Shown here in pieces: positions 47,530 to 56,683 of a DNA stretch of 64,000 bases; the stretch's first letter is position 1, and the number at the start of each line of letters is the position of its first letter. A model generated the notes under the pieces. The model worked only from the letters and a program-made list of their open reading frames with translations, was not told the origin of the DNA and did no database searches. Both the position numbers and the translations under genes were made by a program. The stretch is from Candidatus Methylopumilus planktonicus (GTDB taxonomy: Bacteria > Pseudomonadota > Gammaproteobacteria > Burkholderiales > Methylophilaceae): contig NZ_CP040984.1 in the NCBI RefSeq assembly GCF_006364715.1, forward strand, positions 1 through 64,000, read 5' to 3'.

Positions 47530-48180
47530 ATGAATAATGTAAAAAATTTCTTTAATGGATTCGATCTTAATCGTGCGATTTTTTTATCGCTCTTGATTCA
47601 TCTTATGTTTTTAATTAACTTCACAGGATTTTTTAAAAAACCAATTCAGCCCCCGCCAGAATTACAAATAACATTCCAAAAATTAGAAAATCATGTGAGT
47701 GAGACAGTGCCGCAGCCAGCGCAAGTACCTAAGCCTGTTGAAAAAAAGATTATTCCAGTCATTAAAAAAGACGCAGAGAATCCTATCCCGTCTCAGCAAA
47801 AACCAACCAAAGAAGCCGAAACTAAACCCGAAGAAAAGAAAGAGGCTACACCGACACAAGCGAACTCAGATGTTAAAAATGCAGGTGAAGCAGCGCTTAA
47901 TGATTTTAGTAATATCCTTGCAAGACATATTGCTAAATTTAAAATGTATCCCAAAATTGCTCAAATGCGCGGATGGCAGGGTGAACTTGTTTTAGAAGTA
48001 AAGCTTAATGGTGACGGCGAGTTAACTTCTTCTAAGATTCTGAAAAGTAGCGGATTTGATGTGCTTGATAATGAAGGTTTAGAGATGGTTAAGCGTGCCT
48101 CTCCTTTTCCTGTGCCGCCAGAAATTTTAAAAGGCAAATCATTTAGTATCTTGGTTCCCATTCGATTCAAGTTAGAGTAA
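47530..48180 (+). CDS. TonB-like energy transducer protein
   Basis: A 216-residue product with the TonB layout: a short cytoplasmic start, one membrane helix (about 15-33), a Pro/Lys/Glu-rich periplasm-spanning linker (40-110), and a C-terminal TonB domain with YPKIAQMRGWQGELVLEVKL (from Tyr140) and the conserved ASPFPVPP. It lies 15 bases after the exoprotein gene. ExbB and ExbD, its usual motor partners, are not nearby. It may energise an outer-membrane receptor encoded elsewhere or have a cassette-specific role. Confidence 0.88.
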   Translation: MNNVKNFFNGFDLNRAIFLSLLIHLMFLINFTGFFKKPIQPPPELQITFQKLENHVSETVPQPAQVPKPVEKKIIPVIKKDAENPIPSQQKPTKEAETKPEEKKEATPTQANSDVKNAGEAALNDFSNILARHIAKFKMYPKIAQMRGWQGELVLEVKLNGDGELTSSKILKSSGFDVLDNEGLEMVKRASPFPVPPEILKGKSFSILVPIRFKLE

Positions 48181-48212
48181 TCTCAACTTAATTTTTTTCG
48201 AGTTAAATTCTC

Positions 48213-49070
48213 ATGTTTGCTATAAAACAATTCATTCGCTTAATGCGTCTTGATAAACCCATTGGTATTTTTTTATTACTGTGGCCAACCTTATGGGCGC
48301 TTTTTATAGCAAGCAATGGCTTGCCAACCGTTCAGCATCTCACCATTTTTATTTTAGGCACATTCCTAATGCGCTCAGCAGGGTGTGTAGTAAATGATAT
48401 TCTTGATCGCAAATTTGATTCTTATGTTGCGCGCACAAAATTAAGACCATTAGCTAATCAATCCATTCCAGTTAAAAACGCATTTTTTTTATTGATCGCA
48501 TTGTTATTTGGGGCATTGATATGCGTTTTATTTTTAAATAAAGAAGCATTTTACTTTTCATTAATCGCTTTATTTTTAGCACTCACTTATCCGCTCACAA
48601 AAAGATTTTTTGTGATGCCACAAGCCTATTTGGGGTTAAGTTTTGGTATGGGCATTCCTATCGCCTTTGTCGCAAATGATATTCCTTTATCCATGACAAC
48701 ATGGCTTCTATTCTCAGCTAATGTATTTTGGGCGATTGCTTACGATACACTTTATGCGGTGACGGATAAAAACGACGATTTAAAAATCGGCATTCGCTCT
48801 TCAGCTATTTGGTTTGGGGCTTATGTGAAAGAAGCCATCATGTTCTGTTATACCTGTATGATGGGATCCTTGATTTGGGTGGGGCAGTTAGAAAATTTTG
48901 GTTGGCCTTTTTATGTGTTTATAGGGTTAAGCCTCATTTTTATTGGGTTTCTTTACCGTCAAATTCGGACACTTAACCCAAAAGCCTGTTTTGCTGCTTT
49001 TTTAAGCAATAATTACTTAGGCGGGTTTGTCTTTTTAGGGGTGTTTTTTCACTATCTTCATGTGAACTAA
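48213..49070 (+). CDS. ubiA: 4-hydroxybenzoate octaprenyltransferase
   Basis: UbiA joins 4-hydroxybenzoate to the polyprenyl chain in ubiquinone synthesis, in the inner membrane. The 285-residue integral protein carries the two Asp-rich motifs: NDILDRKFDSYVART in the first half and YDTLYAVTDKNDD in the second, plus the start LMRLDKPIGIFLLLWPTLWAL. UbiC, which makes its substrate, is 12 kb upstream across the secretion cassette. A gap of 32 bases separates it from the TonB-like gene, and the rplM promoter follows. Confidence 0.96.
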   Translation: MFAIKQFIRLMRLDKPIGIFLLLWPTLWALFIASNGLPTVQHLTIFILGTFLMRSAGCVVNDILDRKFDSYVARTKLRPLANQSIPVKNAFFLLIALLFGALICVLFLNKEAFYFSLIALFLALTYPLTKRFFVMPQAYLGLSFGMGIPIAFVANDIPLSMTTWLLFSANVFWAIAYDTLYAVTDKNDDLKIGIRSSAIWFGAYVKEAIMFCYTCMMGSLIWVGQLENFGWPFYVFIGLSLIFIGFLYRQIRTLNPKACFAAFLSNNYLGGFVFLGVFFHYLHVN

Positions 49071-49083
49071 ATCATTAATAAAA

Positions 49084-49113
49084 TTGACAAAACAGGCAGT
49101 TTTGGCATAGAAT
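49084..49113 (+). promoter_or_regulatory. Promoter of rplM-rpsI
   Basis: A perfect -35 TTGACA at 49084-49089 and -10 TAGAAT at 49108-49113 are separated by 18 bases, about 44 bases before the rplM start. This is the clearest sigma-70 promoter in the window. Confidence 0.75.
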
Positions 49114-49156
49114 TCACCTCTTTTTTTAAATTTATAGCGCAAAAGTTGGTATTGAA

Positions 49157-49585
49157 ATGAAGACATTTTCAGCAAAATCCCATGAAGTAAAACACGATTG
49201 GTTCGTTGTAGACGGAACTGACGCAGTATTGGGTAGATTAGCAAGTGCGATTGCACATCGATTACGTGGCAAACATAAAGCCATTTATACACCGCACGTA
49301 GATACGGGTGATTACATTGTTGTGATCAACGCGGAAAAAATTAAAGTAACGGGTAACAAAGGCGACGGAAAGCTTTACCATAGCCACTCAGGTTATCCAG
49401 GCGGTATTTCAACAACGAACTTCTCTAAGATGCAAGACCGTTTTCCAGGCCGTGCTTTAGAAAAGGCAGTGAAGGGAATGCTACCAAAAGGACCTTTGGG
49501 TTATGCCATGATTAAAAAGATGAAAGTCTATACAGGCCCAACCCATGATCATGTGGCACAACAACCACAACCATTAAGCATATAG
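49157..49585 (+). CDS. rplM: 50S ribosomal protein L13
   Basis: L13 is an early-assembling 50S protein that also represses its own message in E. coli. The 142-residue length is standard, with [52 protein letters not shown], and [19 protein letters not shown]. It is followed by rpsI after 13 bases, the universal rplM-rpsI pair. Confidence 0.98.
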   Translation: MKTFSAKSHEVKHDWFVVDGTDAVLGRLASAIAHRLRGKHKAIYTPHVDTGDYIVVINAEKIKVTGNKGDGKLYHSHSGYPGGISTTNFSKMQDRFPGRALEKAVKGMLPKGPLGYAMIKKMKVYTGPTHDHVAQQPQPLSI

Positions 49586-49598
49586 TTAAGGAAACACT

Positions 49599-49991
49599 AT
49601 GATAGGTAAATACAATTACGGAACAGGTCGCAGAAAGAGCTCAGTAGCTCGTGTGTTCATGAAGCCAGGTAAAGGCTTAATTACTGTGAACGACAAACCT
49701 GCGGATGAATATTTTTCACGTTATACCTCCCGTATGATTTTTCGCCAACCACTCGACTTAACCAACACGTTAGGCACATTTGATATCAATGTGAACGTTA
49801 TCGGTGGCGGTGAATCTGGTCAAGCAGGTGCTGTGCGTCATGGCATTACACGTGCATTGATTGACTATGATACAAATTTAAAAAGCACGCTTTCGCAAGC
49901 TGGCTTTGTAACACGCGATGCACGCGAAGTTGAGCGTAAAAAAGTGGGTCTTCGAAAAGCTCGTAGACGTAAACAATTCTCGAAACGTTAA
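49599..49991 (+). CDS. rpsI: 30S ribosomal protein S9
   Basis: S9 reaches the P-site tRNA with its basic tail. The 130 residues include [38 protein letters not shown], and the C-terminal [17 protein letters not shown] ending in the conserved SKR. A ribosome-binding site AAGGAAA precedes the ATG. A strong terminator follows the gene. Confidence 0.98.
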   Translation: MIGKYNYGTGRRKSSVARVFMKPGKGLITVNDKPADEYFSRYTSRMIFRQPLDLTNTLGTFDINVNVIGGGESGQAGAVRHGITRALIDYDTNLKSTLSQAGFVTRDAREVERKKVGLRKARRRKQFSKR

Positions 49992-50011
49992 TTGTTTCAA
50001 GTTCCAAAGAG

Positions 50012-50041
50012 CAAAAAGGCCGCTTTCAAGCGGCTTTTTTG
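50012..50041 (+). terminator. Intrinsic terminator after rpsI
   Basis: GCCGCT at 50019-50024 pairs with AGCGGC at 50029-50034 over a TTCA loop, preceded by an A-tract and followed by six T residues. Confidence 0.92.
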
Positions 50042-50117
50042 TTATATAGAGTTAAATAAATTTTGTTAGTATGGTTTTTAAGGATTAAAACTTCTTTCAA
50101 ATTAAAGGTGCCAAGTG

Positions 50118-51161
50118 ATGAGTAATATGTCCAAGATTAAAGTAGGCGTGGTCGGTGCGACTGGTTATACCGGCGTTGAGCTATTAAGAATTCTAGTCAA
50201 ACATCCTCATGTGACGATCCAGGCTGTGACGTCTAGAGCAGAGGCTGGTTTATCGATTGCGAGCTTATTTCCAAGCTTAAGAGGTCTCATTGATCTTAAA
50301 TTTGAAGATCCGAAGACGGCTAATTTAACGAATTGTGACCTCGTGTTTTTTGCGACGCCTAATGGGATTGCCATGCAAGAAGTACCAGCACTTCTTAAAG
50401 CCGGGGTCAAAGTGATTGATTTGGCAGCTGATTTTAGGCTAAAAGACGCTAACGTCTGGGAAAAGTGGTACAACATGCCGCATTCATGTAGCGATCTACT
50501 AAAAGATGCTATTTATGGCCTGCCGGAGATGAATAGAGAAAAAATTAAAAAGGCATCACTTGTGGCTAATCCCGGCTGTTATCCCACAGCTATTCAATTG
50601 GGATTTATGCCATTGATCGAATCAGGTGTGATCGACCTTGATGATTTAATCGCAGATGCTAAATCAGGTGTATCTGGAGCCGGCAGAAAAGCTGAAGTAA
50701 ATGCATTGATGGCGGAAGCTTCCGATAACTTTAAAGCATACGGAGTCGAAGGGCATAGACATTTACCCGAAATCACTCAAGGGCTTAGTAGTCTTGCGAA
50801 TCAGGCAGTGCATTTAACTTTTGTGCCTCATTTAACGCCTATGATTAGAGGCATACACGCAACACTTTATGCAACGCTTACTAAAAAAACAGATATACAA
50901 GCACTTTTTGAAGCAAGATATAAAGATGAGTCTTTTGTAGACGTCATGCCAAAAGGGTCTCATCCAGAAACAAGATCTGTAAGAGGCTCAAATCAATGTC
51001 GCATCAGTATCCATCAGCCGCAAGGAAGCCATAAGGTTGTTATTTTATCTGTCATTGATAATCTCGTGAAAGGCGCGGCAGGACAGGCTGTTCAGAATAT
51101 GAATCTTATGTTTGATTTTCCAGAGATTTCTGGGCTTGATCTTGTGCCCTTGATGCCATAA
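50118..51161 (+). CDS. argC: N-acetyl-gamma-glutamyl-phosphate reductase
   Basis: ArgC reduces N-acetylglutamyl phosphate to the semialdehyde with NADPH in arginine synthesis. The 347-residue product shows the nucleotide-binding start [19 protein letters not shown], the catalytic cysteine in [10 protein letters not shown] (Cys154), and HRHLPEITQ. The ATG at 50118 is chosen because AAAGGTG lies 7 bases upstream; a GTG directly before it and an ATG at 50127 are alternatives. It is the second arginine gene in the window but unlinked to argH. Confidence 0.96.
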   Translation: MSNMSKIKVGVVGATGYTGVELLRILVKHPHVTIQAVTSRAEAGLSIASLFPSLRGLIDLKFEDPKTANLTNCDLVFFATPNGIAMQEVPALLKAGVKVIDLAADFRLKDANVWEKWYNMPHSCSDLLKDAIYGLPEMNREKIKKASLVANPGCYPTAIQLGFMPLIESGVIDLDDLIADAKSGVSGAGRKAEVNALMAEASDNFKAYGVEGHRHLPEITQGLSSLANQAVHLTFVPHLTPMIRGIHATLYATLTKKTDIQALFEARYKDESFVDVMPKGSHPETRSVRGSNQCRISIHQPQGSHKVVILSVIDNLVKGAAGQAVQNMNLMFDFPEISGLDLVPLMP

Positions 51162-51173
51162 AGTGTTGTTTCT

Positions 51174-51539
51174 ATGAGAAAAGTTAAGCGAACCTATGCA
51201 AAATATTTTGGCGTCACCCGCCGAAGAATGCGTATTAAAACAGGCGCTTCTTGGCACACCTATTTGATGATTGCAGCCCTCTCATTTATAGGCGGCGTAG
51301 GATTGACTTACTGGGAATTAAACGGTGGTTCAATGATTGGCTTTATTTCAAAAATTGAAGCATTAGAAACGGAGAATCAATCAATACAAGGCCAGTTATT
51401 ACAACAAAAAATTGAGATCCAGCTTAAATCGATTTCAGGTGATAAGGTTTCAGGCGATATTTCTAAGCTTCAAGAAGAAAATAATAAGCTAAAAGAAGAC
51501 ATTCTTTTTTACGAAAAAATTGTAGGCAAGAAACGATAA
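51174..51539 (+). CDS. Single-pass membrane protein with coiled coil (DUF6776-like)
   Basis: A 121-residue product with a basic N-terminus (about 1-24), one membrane helix (28-47: YLMIAALSFIGGVGLTYWEL), and a coiled-coil tail (about 60-115) rich in Gln, Glu and Lys. It resembles the DUF6776-like protein found ahead of bactofilin genes in betaproteobacteria; that resemblance is from memory of gene order. It lies 10 bases before the bactofilin and could anchor or guide it at the membrane. Confidence 0.72.
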   Translation: MRKVKRTYAKYFGVTRRRMRIKTGASWHTYLMIAALSFIGGVGLTYWELNGGSMIGFISKIEALETENQSIQGQLLQQKIEIQLKSISGDKVSGDISKLQEENNKLKEDILFYEKIVGKKR

Positions 51540-51549
51540 AGGATATTTC

Positions 51550-51933
51550 ATGTTTTTTAATAAAAAAAATAAAGCGCGTACGATCGATACGCTGATTGAT
51601 AAAAACATTTCGGTGCGCGGAAATGTGACTTATTCAGGGGGAATTCGTGTGGATGGTTCAATTCAAGGCAACCTCACTGAACTTCCAGGCACAGCAGGCA
51701 CTCTTATTATGGGTAACAAGAGTCGCATTAAGGGAAATGTTTCTGCACACACGGCTATTATTGGTGGAGATGTGACTGGTAATATCATATGTGCTGAATA
51801 TTTAGAGCTTCATGCAAATGCCAAAATCATGGGCGATATCGAATATAAGGTGATAGAAATTCATGCAGGTGCTAAAGTGTACGGACGGCTTAAAGAAGTA
51901 GCTAAAGATTATCAGACACAAAAAAAGAAATAA
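51550..51933 (+). CDS. Bactofilin (polymer-forming cytoskeletal protein)
   Basis: Bactofilins polymerise into filaments that shape cells or place proteins. The 127-residue product has the bactofilin right-handed beta-helix core: SVRGNVTYSGGIRVDGSIQG, NKSRIKGNVSAHTAIIGGDV, and HANAKIMGDIEYKVIEIHAG, flanked by short charged ends. It follows the coiled-coil membrane protein and precedes erpA, all closely spaced. Confidence 0.93.
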   Translation: MFFNKKNKARTIDTLIDKNISVRGNVTYSGGIRVDGSIQGNLTELPGTAGTLIMGNKSRIKGNVSAHTAIIGGDVTGNIICAEYLELHANAKIMGDIEYKVIEIHAGAKVYGRLKEVAKDYQTQKKK

Positions 51934-51948
51934 TGAGGAGTAAATATT

Positions 51949-52314
51949 ATGAATCAAATCGTTGAATCAAAAGAAATGGAAATGCCAACCCCACTTATTT
52001 TTACAGATAATGCTGTAAAAAAGGTCAAGGCATTGATTGAAGAAGAAGGTCAGCCAGAGTTAAAACTTCGTGTATTCGTAAGTGGTGGCGGATGTTCAGG
52101 ATTTCAATATGGATTTACATTTGAAGAAACTACGAATGAAGATGATACGCAAGTCACAAAAGATTCAGTGACTTTGCTCATTGATCCTATGAGTTTGCAG
52201 TATTTAATGGGCGCTGAAATTGATTACCAAGACAGTGTTCAAGGCTCGCAATTTGTGATTAAGAATCCAAACGCACAAACAACATGCGGTTGTGGTTCTT
52301 CCTTCTCAGCTTAA
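51949..52314 (+). CDS. erpA: Iron-sulfur cluster insertion protein ErpA
   Basis: ErpA is an A-type carrier that delivers Fe-S clusters, for example to isoprenoid-synthesis enzymes. The 121-residue product has the three cluster cysteines in [12 protein letters not shown] and TTCGCGSSF at the C-terminus. A GAGG ribosome-binding site precedes the ATG. It converges with gltA, leaving only 2 bases between the stop codons and no clear terminator. Confidence 0.95.
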   Translation: MNQIVESKEMEMPTPLIFTDNAVKKVKALIEEEGQPELKLRVFVSGGGCSGFQYGFTFEETTNEDDTQVTKDSVTLLIDPMSLQYLMGAEIDYQDSVQGSQFVIKNPNAQTTCGCGSSFSA

Positions 52315-52316
52315 CG

Positions 52317-53603
52317 CTAATTATTTTTAGGAACGTCGCGTCGAGGTTTACCTGTGTAAACTTGGCGCGGCCTGCCAATTTTATTGCCAGGCTGACCTAC
52401 CATTTCATTCCATTGAGCGACCCAGCCGGCTGTTCTTGCAAGTGCAAATACGGCAGTAAACATTGAATTAGGAATCCCCATAGCTCGCATCACAATGCCA
52501 GAATAGAAATCCACATTGGGATAAAGTTTTTTCTCAATGAAGTATTCATCCTCGAGTGCAATTTGTTCTAACTTCATTGCAAGTTTAAAAATAGGATCAT
52601 CTTTTAAACCAAGTTCATTGAGAACTTCATGGCAGGTCTTGCGCATAATTTCTGCACGTGGGTCTTTGTTGCGATAAATGCGATGACCAAAGCCCATCAT
52701 ACGGAATGAATCATCTTTATCTTTTGCGCGTTTGATAAATGCACCAATACGACTTTCATCTTCAATTTCTTCGAGCATTTTCAAAGTAGCTTCGTTTGCA
52801 CCGCCGTGCGCTGGACCCCAAAGAGATGCAATGCCTGCAGCGATACATGCAAAAGGGTTTGCCCCTGAAGAGCCCGCGAGTCTTACTGTAGAAGTTGATG
52901 CATTTTGTTCATGGTCTGCATGAAGAATTAAAATGCGCTCAAAAGCTTTAGCGAGTACAGGGTTAATTTTGTATTCTTCACATGGCGTTGCAAACATCAT
53001 ATGCATAAAATTCTCAGCATAATTTAAATGATTTTGTGGGTAGGTAAATGGTTGCCCTGATCGATATTTGAAACTCCAAGCTGCTATCGTAGGAACCTTT
53101 GCTAATAATTGGTGTGCTGCAATTAAACGATGTTGGGCGTCTGAGACATCCATACTATCGTTATAGAATGCAGACATAGAGCCTACGACACCTACCATAA
53201 CAGCCATAGGGTGAGCATCACGTCTAAACCCACGAAAAATATTATTGAGCTGATCGTGGAGCATTGTATGGCGAGTAATGGTAGTCGAAAATGTTTCTTT
53301 TTCTTGTGGTTTTGGTAATTCACCATGCATCAAGAGATAGGCCACATCTAAGAAGTCATAATGTTCTGCAAGCTGTTCAATAGGATAGCCACGATAAAGT
53401 AAAAGACCTTTTTCGCCATCAATAAAAGTAATTTCAGAGCTACACGAAGCCGTCGACATAAAACCAGGATCATAACTAAAGATTTGATGAGTCCCTAATT
53501 GGCGAATATCAATCGCATCATTACCCATGGTACTTTTGACCAAAGGCAATTCTATGGATGTTGATTCTTGATCGAAGTTTAATGTGACTTTAGTTGATTT
53601 CAT
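52317..53603 (-). CDS. gltA: Citrate synthase
   Basis: GltA condenses oxaloacetate and acetyl-CoA, the entry to the citric acid cycle. The 428 residues match the type I, NADH-sensitive hexameric form. Catalytic residues lie in [25 protein letters not shown] and [11 protein letters not shown]. In obligate methylotrophs the cycle is often incomplete, so the enzyme may serve only biosynthesis; this is inference. A TATAAT on the minus strand at 53634-53639 may be its -10 box. Confidence 0.97.
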   Translation of the reverse strand: MKSTKVTLNFDQESTSIELPLVKSTMGNDAIDIRQLGTHQIFSYDPGFMSTASCSSEITFIDGEKGLLLYRGYPIEQLAEHYDFLDVAYLLMHGELPKPQEKETFSTTITRHTMLHDQLNNIFRGFRRDAHPMAVMVGVVGSMSAFYNDSMDVSDAQHRLIAAHQLLAKVPTIAAWSFKYRSGQPFTYPQNHLNYAENFMHMMFATPCEEYKINPVLAKAFERILILHADHEQNASTSTVRLAGSSGANPFACIAAGIASLWGPAHGGANEATLKMLEEIEDESRIGAFIKRAKDKDDSFRMMGFGHRIYRNKDPRAEIMRKTCHEVLNELGLKDDPIFKLAMKLEQIALEDEYFIEKKLYPNVDFYSGIVMRAMGIPNSMFTAVFALARTAGWVAQWNEMVGQPGNKIGRPRQVYTGKPRRDVPKNN

Positions 53604-53633
53604 TTTTGAAAAATAAAATTAATTATTAAATGA

Positions 53634-53639
53634 ATTATA
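53634..53639 (-). promoter_or_regulatory. Candidate -10 box for gltA
   Basis: A perfect TATAAT on the minus strand lies 31 bases before the gltA start codon. The -35 region at 17 bases spacing (CTAGCA) matches the consensus weakly. A palindrome, TAGCGCTA, lies just upstream. Confidence 0.4.
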
Positions 53640-53670
53640 ACTTCTCATAACACTTTTGCTAGCGCTATCT

Positions 53671-54768
53671 TTAGGCGGGATAGATTGCACCTAAAATACG
53701 CAAGCCTTTAGCGCCAGTGACTTGAGGTAAGTTACCTGCTTTTAAAAATAGTGTTTGTTTTGCAAGCCATGCAAATGCAGCAGCTTCCACATGTTGTGTC
53801 GGCATGCCAAGGGCATCGGTGAGTTGGATTTTTATTTGAGGCATTAATGATTTTAATCGCTCAACTAAAAAACTATTTAAAGCGCCACCACCACACAGAT
53901 AAATTTCTGTGATATTTGTGTTATGAGTACCTATCGCTTTTGAAATACCTAATGCGGTGAGTTCCAATAGCGTTCTTTGGATATCTTGAGTGGGGTAGGA
54001 TTTTTGTAAGTGTTTGATGAGCCAAGCTTCATTGAAGTGATCGCGACCTGTGCTTTTGGGCGCAGTTTTTTCAAAATAAGGATCTTTAAAAAATGCATCA
54101 AGAAGCGTTTGAATAAGCTCGCCTTCCTTGGCCCAAGAACCATCCTCATCGAATGCTTTACGAAGGTGCTTTTGACTCCAGTGATCTAATAAAAGATTGC
54201 CAGGCCCACTATCAAAGCCTGATACTGAAGTTTCGGGATTTAATAGGGTGATGTTGGCAATCCCACCAATATTTACAATCGCACGATGCGTTGTTGGGTG
54301 TGAAAAAATTTCTTTATGAAATGCAGGTACTAAGGGGGCGCCCTGTCCCCCTGCTGCAACATCGCGACTGCGAAAATCAGCAATCACATTGATATAAGAA
54401 AGCTCAGCTAAGAGCGCAGGATTTCCAATTTGCAAGGTGAAGCCTTTTTGTGGCTGATGGCGAATGGTTTGTCCATGAAACCCAATCGCTTTGACGTCTT
54501 TGGGTGTAGTACCTGTTTTTTTAAGTAAAGCTTCAATAGCTTGATAGGCTTTTTGGCTCACTATATTGCCTGCGATGAGGCTATCTTCGAGCTCATTGGT
54601 ATACGGTAAATGAAGTCCTAAAAGACTTTTTTTCAATGTATCTTCGTAGGGGACATAACTATGACCCATAATTTTGATGTCTTGAGGCGAATCACCAAAA
54701 TTAACAAGCACAGCATCCATCCCATCAAGGCTGGTGCCAGACATAAGACCTATAAATAATTCATTCAT
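53671..54768 (-). CDS. anmK: Anhydro-N-acetylmuramic acid kinase
   Basis: AnmK opens and phosphorylates anhydro-MurNAc for cell-wall recycling. The start is set at the ATG at 54768 (MNELFIGLMSGTSLDGMDAV), giving 365 residues against 369 in E. coli; the reading frame extends another 32 codons upstream, but the extension is not family-like. Motifs include FHGQTIRHQP, ADFRSRDVAAGGQGAPL, and VNIGGIANITLL. It is divergent from tyrS, the usual betaproteobacterial arrangement. Confidence 0.94.
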   Translation of the reverse strand: MNELFIGLMSGTSLDGMDAVLVNFGDSPQDIKIMGHSYVPYEDTLKKSLLGLHLPYTNELEDSLIAGNIVSQKAYQAIEALLKKTGTTPKDVKAIGFHGQTIRHQPQKGFTLQIGNPALLAELSYINVIADFRSRDVAAGGQGAPLVPAFHKEIFSHPTTHRAIVNIGGIANITLLNPETSVSGFDSGPGNLLLDHWSQKHLRKAFDEDGSWAKEGELIQTLLDAFFKDPYFEKTAPKSTGRDHFNEAWLIKHLQKSYPTQDIQRTLLELTALGISKAIGTHNTNITEIYLCGGGALNSFLVERLKSLMPQIKIQLTDALGMPTQHVEAAAFAWLAKQTLFLKAGNLPQVTGAKGLRILGAIYPA

Positions 54769-54875
54769 GTGTAGGATTGTAAATGGTTTATTTCCGCTAT
54801 TTTCCATATTGGTAAAATAATTTAGGCTAAAATGATTGCAATTATTAAACTTCAATAAAACCATCGGAAATATTT

Positions 54876-56075
54876 GTGGCTACTGAAATCAATCAAGCGT
54901 TAGCACTCATCAAACGAGGCGCCGAAGAAATTCTTCTAGAAGAAGAGCTTCTCGAAAAACTTAAAAAAGGTAAGCCTTTAAGAGTTAAGGCCGGCTTTGA
55001 TCCTACAGCCCCTGATCTTCATTTAGGCCATACTGTTTTATTAAATAAACTAAGACAGTTTCAGGACTTAGGCCATCATGTTTTATTTTTAATTGGCGAC
55101 TTCACGGGCATGATTGGTGACCCCACTGGCAAAAGTGCAACACGCCCCCCTCTATCTCAAGATGAAGTGAAAAAAAATGCTGACAGCTATGCCGATCAAG
55201 TTTTTAAAATATTGAAGCGCGATCAAACCGAGGTTGTTTTTAATTCAAAGTGGCTGACTGATTTAGGTGCAGCAGGCATGCTTAAATTAGCTGCAAGCCA
55301 TACAGTAGCTCGTATGTTAGAGCGCGATGATTTTAGTAAAAGATATAAAGCCAATCAGCCCATCGCTATTCATGAATTTCTATATCCTCTTCTTCAGGGT
55401 TATGACTCGGTGGCATTGAAAGCAGACGTGGAATTAGGTGGTACTGATCAAAAATTTAATTTATTAATGGGTCGCGAGTTACAAAAGCAATCAGGTCAAT
55501 CTCCCCAATGTGTCATTACCATGCCGCTTCTCGAAGGTTTGGATGGGGTACAAAAAATGTCTAAATCCTTGGGCAATTACATAGGGATTAATGAAGCACC
55601 TGAAATCATATTTGCAAAAATTATGTCAGTTTCAGATGAATTAATGTGGCGATATATTGAGCTACTTTCTTTTGCACCCATGGATGAGATTGCAGGCTGG
55701 AAAGCCCATGTCAAAGCAGGTCAAAATCCTCGCGACATTAAAGTCACGTTTGCTCAAGAAATTGTAGCGCGCTTTCATTCAAAAGAGGCTGCTATTGAGG
55801 CGTTAGAAAATTTCGAGACGCGCTCTAAAGGAGGTATTCCAGACAATATTCCTGAAGTAAATATCACGATTCAGGCTGATACGATTGGCATTTTGCAGCT
55901 TCTTAAAGAAGCCTCACTTGTGGCGAGCACATCTGAAGCCATGCGCCTCATCGAAGGCGGCGGCATAAAAATTGACGGAGAGCGTCTTGAAGATGGTAAA
56001 AAAATGGTTTCTAAAAATAGTGAATTTGTGGCCCAGGTGGGCAAGCGAAAATTCGCAAAGATTAAAGTTCTTTAA
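54876..56075 (+). CDS. tyrS: Tyrosyl-tRNA synthetase
   Basis: TyrS charges tRNA-Tyr. The 399-residue product belongs to the TyrRS-beta form, with the HIGH-like motif in [29 protein letters not shown], the KMSKS loop (QKMSKSLGN), and a C-terminal S4-type RNA-binding domain (about 335-399). The start is GTG at 54876, with GGAA upstream. It is divergent from anmK. Confidence 0.96.
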   Translation: MATEINQALALIKRGAEEILLEEELLEKLKKGKPLRVKAGFDPTAPDLHLGHTVLLNKLRQFQDLGHHVLFLIGDFTGMIGDPTGKSATRPPLSQDEVKKNADSYADQVFKILKRDQTEVVFNSKWLTDLGAAGMLKLAASHTVARMLERDDFSKRYKANQPIAIHEFLYPLLQGYDSVALKADVELGGTDQKFNLLMGRELQKQSGQSPQCVITMPLLEGLDGVQKMSKSLGNYIGINEAPEIIFAKIMSVSDELMWRYIELLSFAPMDEIAGWKAHVKAGQNPRDIKVTFAQEIVARFHSKEAAIEALENFETRSKGGIPDNIPEVNITIQADTIGILQLLKEASLVASTSEAMRLIEGGGIKIDGERLEDGKKMVSKNSEFVAQVGKRKFAKIKVL

Positions 56076-56157
56076 TGTGATGGATCATATTGATTTTGAA
56101 TGAACTTTTGATTTCAATTATCTGAATTTATTGATATAATTCGGCATGAAAATATTG

Positions 56158-56180
56158 ATGGGCTTTAAGCCCATTTTTTG
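56158..56180 (+). terminator. Premature terminator in the rimP-nusA-infB leader
   Basis: ATGGGCT at 56158-56164 and AGCCCAT at 56168-56174 form a 7-base-pair stem followed by six T residues, 42 bases before rimP. A TATAAT at 56135-56140 lies only 18 bases upstream of the stem, so transcription from it would meet the terminator at once. rimP leader attenuators are known in other proteobacteria; this one fits by position and shape. Confidence 0.7.
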
Positions 56181-56221
56181 TTTCTGCAACTTGGGGAATT
56201 TTAGGAAATCAGCCTTGTAAG

Positions 56222-56662
56222 ATGGAAAAGCTTGAAACATTAATTGAAAAAACCTTACAGCAACTCGGCTATGAGTTGGCAGATTTGGAGATTTCAAATC
56301 GAGGAAAGCTTTTGCGTGTTTATATTGATAAGCCTGATTCAGTGACGATTGATGATTGCACTTTAGTGAGCAACCATTTAGGCCACGTTCTTACCGTAGA
56401 GCAGGATTTAGATTACGACCGACTAGAGGTTTCATCCCCTGGTATGGATCGCGTGTTAAAGAAATTAGCTGATTTTGAACGCTTTAAAGGTGAGCGGGCT
56501 TCTGTGAAGCTAAGAATGCCTTTAGATGCGCGTAAAAATTTTTTAGGCACGATTGATGGGACAGAAAAAGATACTGTACTTTTGTTGTGCGAGGGTGAGC
56601 TCTATCGCTTCGCTTTATCAAATATTGATAAAGCTCGATTGAGCCCAGAATTTAAACGTTAG
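56222..56662 (+). CDS. rimP: Ribosome maturation factor RimP
   Basis: RimP is needed for 30S assembly. The 146-residue product matches the family by LLRVYIDKPDSVTIDDCTLVS and YDRLEVSSPGMDRVLKKLADF, with the C-terminal SH3-like domain ending KARLSPEF. The rimP-nusA-infB-rbfA-truB-rpsO-pnp order is strongly conserved. The leader carries a probable premature terminator. Confidence 0.96.
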   Translation: MEKLETLIEKTLQQLGYELADLEISNRGKLLRVYIDKPDSVTIDDCTLVSNHLGHVLTVEQDLDYDRLEVSSPGMDRVLKKLADFERFKGERASVKLRMPLDARKNFLGTIDGTEKDTVLLLCEGELYRFALSNIDKARLSPEFKR

Positions 56663-56683
56663 AAAATAGTTGCGGAGATTGAG

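Noticed and set aside
36006..48212. Mobile element or prophage boundaries for the secretion cassette
   Set aside because: No integrase, transposase, tRNA fragment or matching terminal repeats were seen at either end, so only an accessory region is claimed.
54769..54864. 32-codon upstream extension of anmK
   Set aside because: The extension is not family-like, while the ATG at 54768 gives the expected start next to the GLMSGTSLDG motif.
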